From assembly GCF_000600335.2 (NCBI RefSeq), contig NZ_KK088637.1, positions 18,256 to 82,255 on the forward strand: DNA of 64,000 nt, written 5' to 3'. Positions 63,576 to 64,000 of the stretch are shown piece after piece. Each line of letters opens with the position of its first letter. Position 1 is the first letter of the stretch. The DNA comes from Rubellimicrobium mesophilum DSM 19309 (lineage in GTDB: Bacteria > Pseudomonadota > Alphaproteobacteria > Rhodobacterales > Rhodobacteraceae). Under the pieces are notes generated by a model. The model worked only from the letters and a program-made list of their open reading frames with translations, made no database searches and was not told where the DNA came from. The translations under genes were made by a program, and so were the position numbers.

Positions 63576-64000
63576 ATGGCCGACTTCCCGCGGCAGTTCG
63601 ACAGGGAGGCCCTTCTCGCCTGCGCTCGGGGCGAGCTCTTCGGGCCTGGAAACGCCCAGCTCCCTGCTCCTCCGATGCTGATGATGGATCGCATCACCGA
63701 GGTCTCCGCCGATGGCGGCGCCTCGGGCAAGGGCCACATCGTGGGCGAGCTCAACATCACCCCCGACCTCTGGTTCTTCCCCTGCCACTTCCCGGGCAAC
63801 CCGGTGATGCCGGGCTGCCTGATGCTCGACGGGCTCTGGCAGCTCACCGGCTTCAACCTGGGCTGGCGCGGCTGGCAGGGCCAGGGCTTCGCCCTCGGCG
63901 TGGGCGAGGTGAAGCTGACGGGGATGATCCGCCCCGACCGCAAGCTCGTCCGCTACGTCGTGGACTTCACCAAGGTCATCGACCGCCGCCTCAAGATGGG
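63576..64000 (+). CDS. fabA: 3-hydroxydecanoyl-ACP dehydratase/isomerase (cut by window end)
   Basis: The frame starts [20 protein letters not shown] and is open to the window end (141 codons of about 170). The catalytic histidine and aspartate are at H71 ([16 protein letters not shown]) and D85 ([10 protein letters not shown]), the positions expected for FabA. It makes trans-2- and cis-3-decenoyl-ACP, the branch point to unsaturated fatty acids. It is divergent from irr across about 145 bases; fabB and fabI would be expected beyond the window. Confidence 0.96.
   Translation, partial: MADFPRQFDREALLACARGELFGPGNAQLPAPPMLMMDRITEVSADGGASGKGHIVGELNITPDLWFFPCHFPGNPVMPGCLMLDGLWQLTGFNLGWRGWQGQGFALGVGEVKLTGMIRPDRKLVRYVVDFTKVIDRRLKM

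Overview
The window looks like chromosomal DNA from a GC-rich alphaproteobacterium of the order Rhodobacterales. The clearest marker is a SAM/SAH-type riboswitch directly in front of metK, an RNA class known mainly from this order. An irr-like Fur gene beside fabA, the aroA/cmk/rpsA/ihfB/lapA/trpF/trpB neighbourhood and EcfG-type promoters (GGAAC-N16/17-CGTT) agree with that. A Rubellimicrobium-like genome is possible, but that is a guess.

The window has two halves. Positions 1 to about 32,000 are accessory DNA. They hold stress-type genes (CBS protein, App1-like lipid phosphatase, lipid kinase, two sensor kinases, a hemerythrin-phasin fusion, a phasin-like protein), many very small proteins, and a diverged large duplication. 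Block A is about 7,555-12,755 and block B about 20,575-27,340. Both carry the same run of parts: a 53-aa protein, a 73-aa protein, a 102-aa membrane-anchored protein, a basic small protein, a cation/proton antiporter, a YihY/BrkB membrane protein and an AI-2E family transporter. The copies have decayed in different ways. A has lost the starts of yihY and the AI-2E gene in one deletion. B has a frameshifted antiporter. A also carries an alpha/beta-hydrolase (frameshifted) and B a HisKA_2 kinase that the other copy lacks. Two nested transposon stacks follow blocks A and B: serine recombinase / IS3 / IS110 at 12.8-15.8 kb, and IS21 / IS256 / IS110 at 28.0-31.9 kb.

Positions 32,200-64,000 are mostly housekeeping: rplY, pth, trpB, trpF, lapA-type gene, ihfB, rpsA, cmk, aroA, trmB, metK, lnt, corC, ybeY, phoH, miaB, irr and fabA (cut by the window end). 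The run miaB-phoH-ybeY-corC-lnt-metK-trmB-aroA lies on the minus strand and looks operon-like, with the riboswitch filling the lnt-metK gap. Between rpsA and cmk, genes that are often neighbours, sit about 8 kb of variable genes: SDR, DUF2189, FAD monooxygenase-like, CatA-like acetyltransferase, hydrolase, FUSC and HupE/UreJ.

A dispersed two-hairpin repeat sits at the 3' ends of rpsA and the FUSC gene and upstream of rplY; its stem sequence changes between copies while pairing is kept. Several genes contain single-spot frameshifts (miaB, the SMR gene, the DUF2568-like gene, one antiporter, one hydrolase). Those in core genes may be sequencing errors. No tRNA, rRNA or CRISPR array was recognised.
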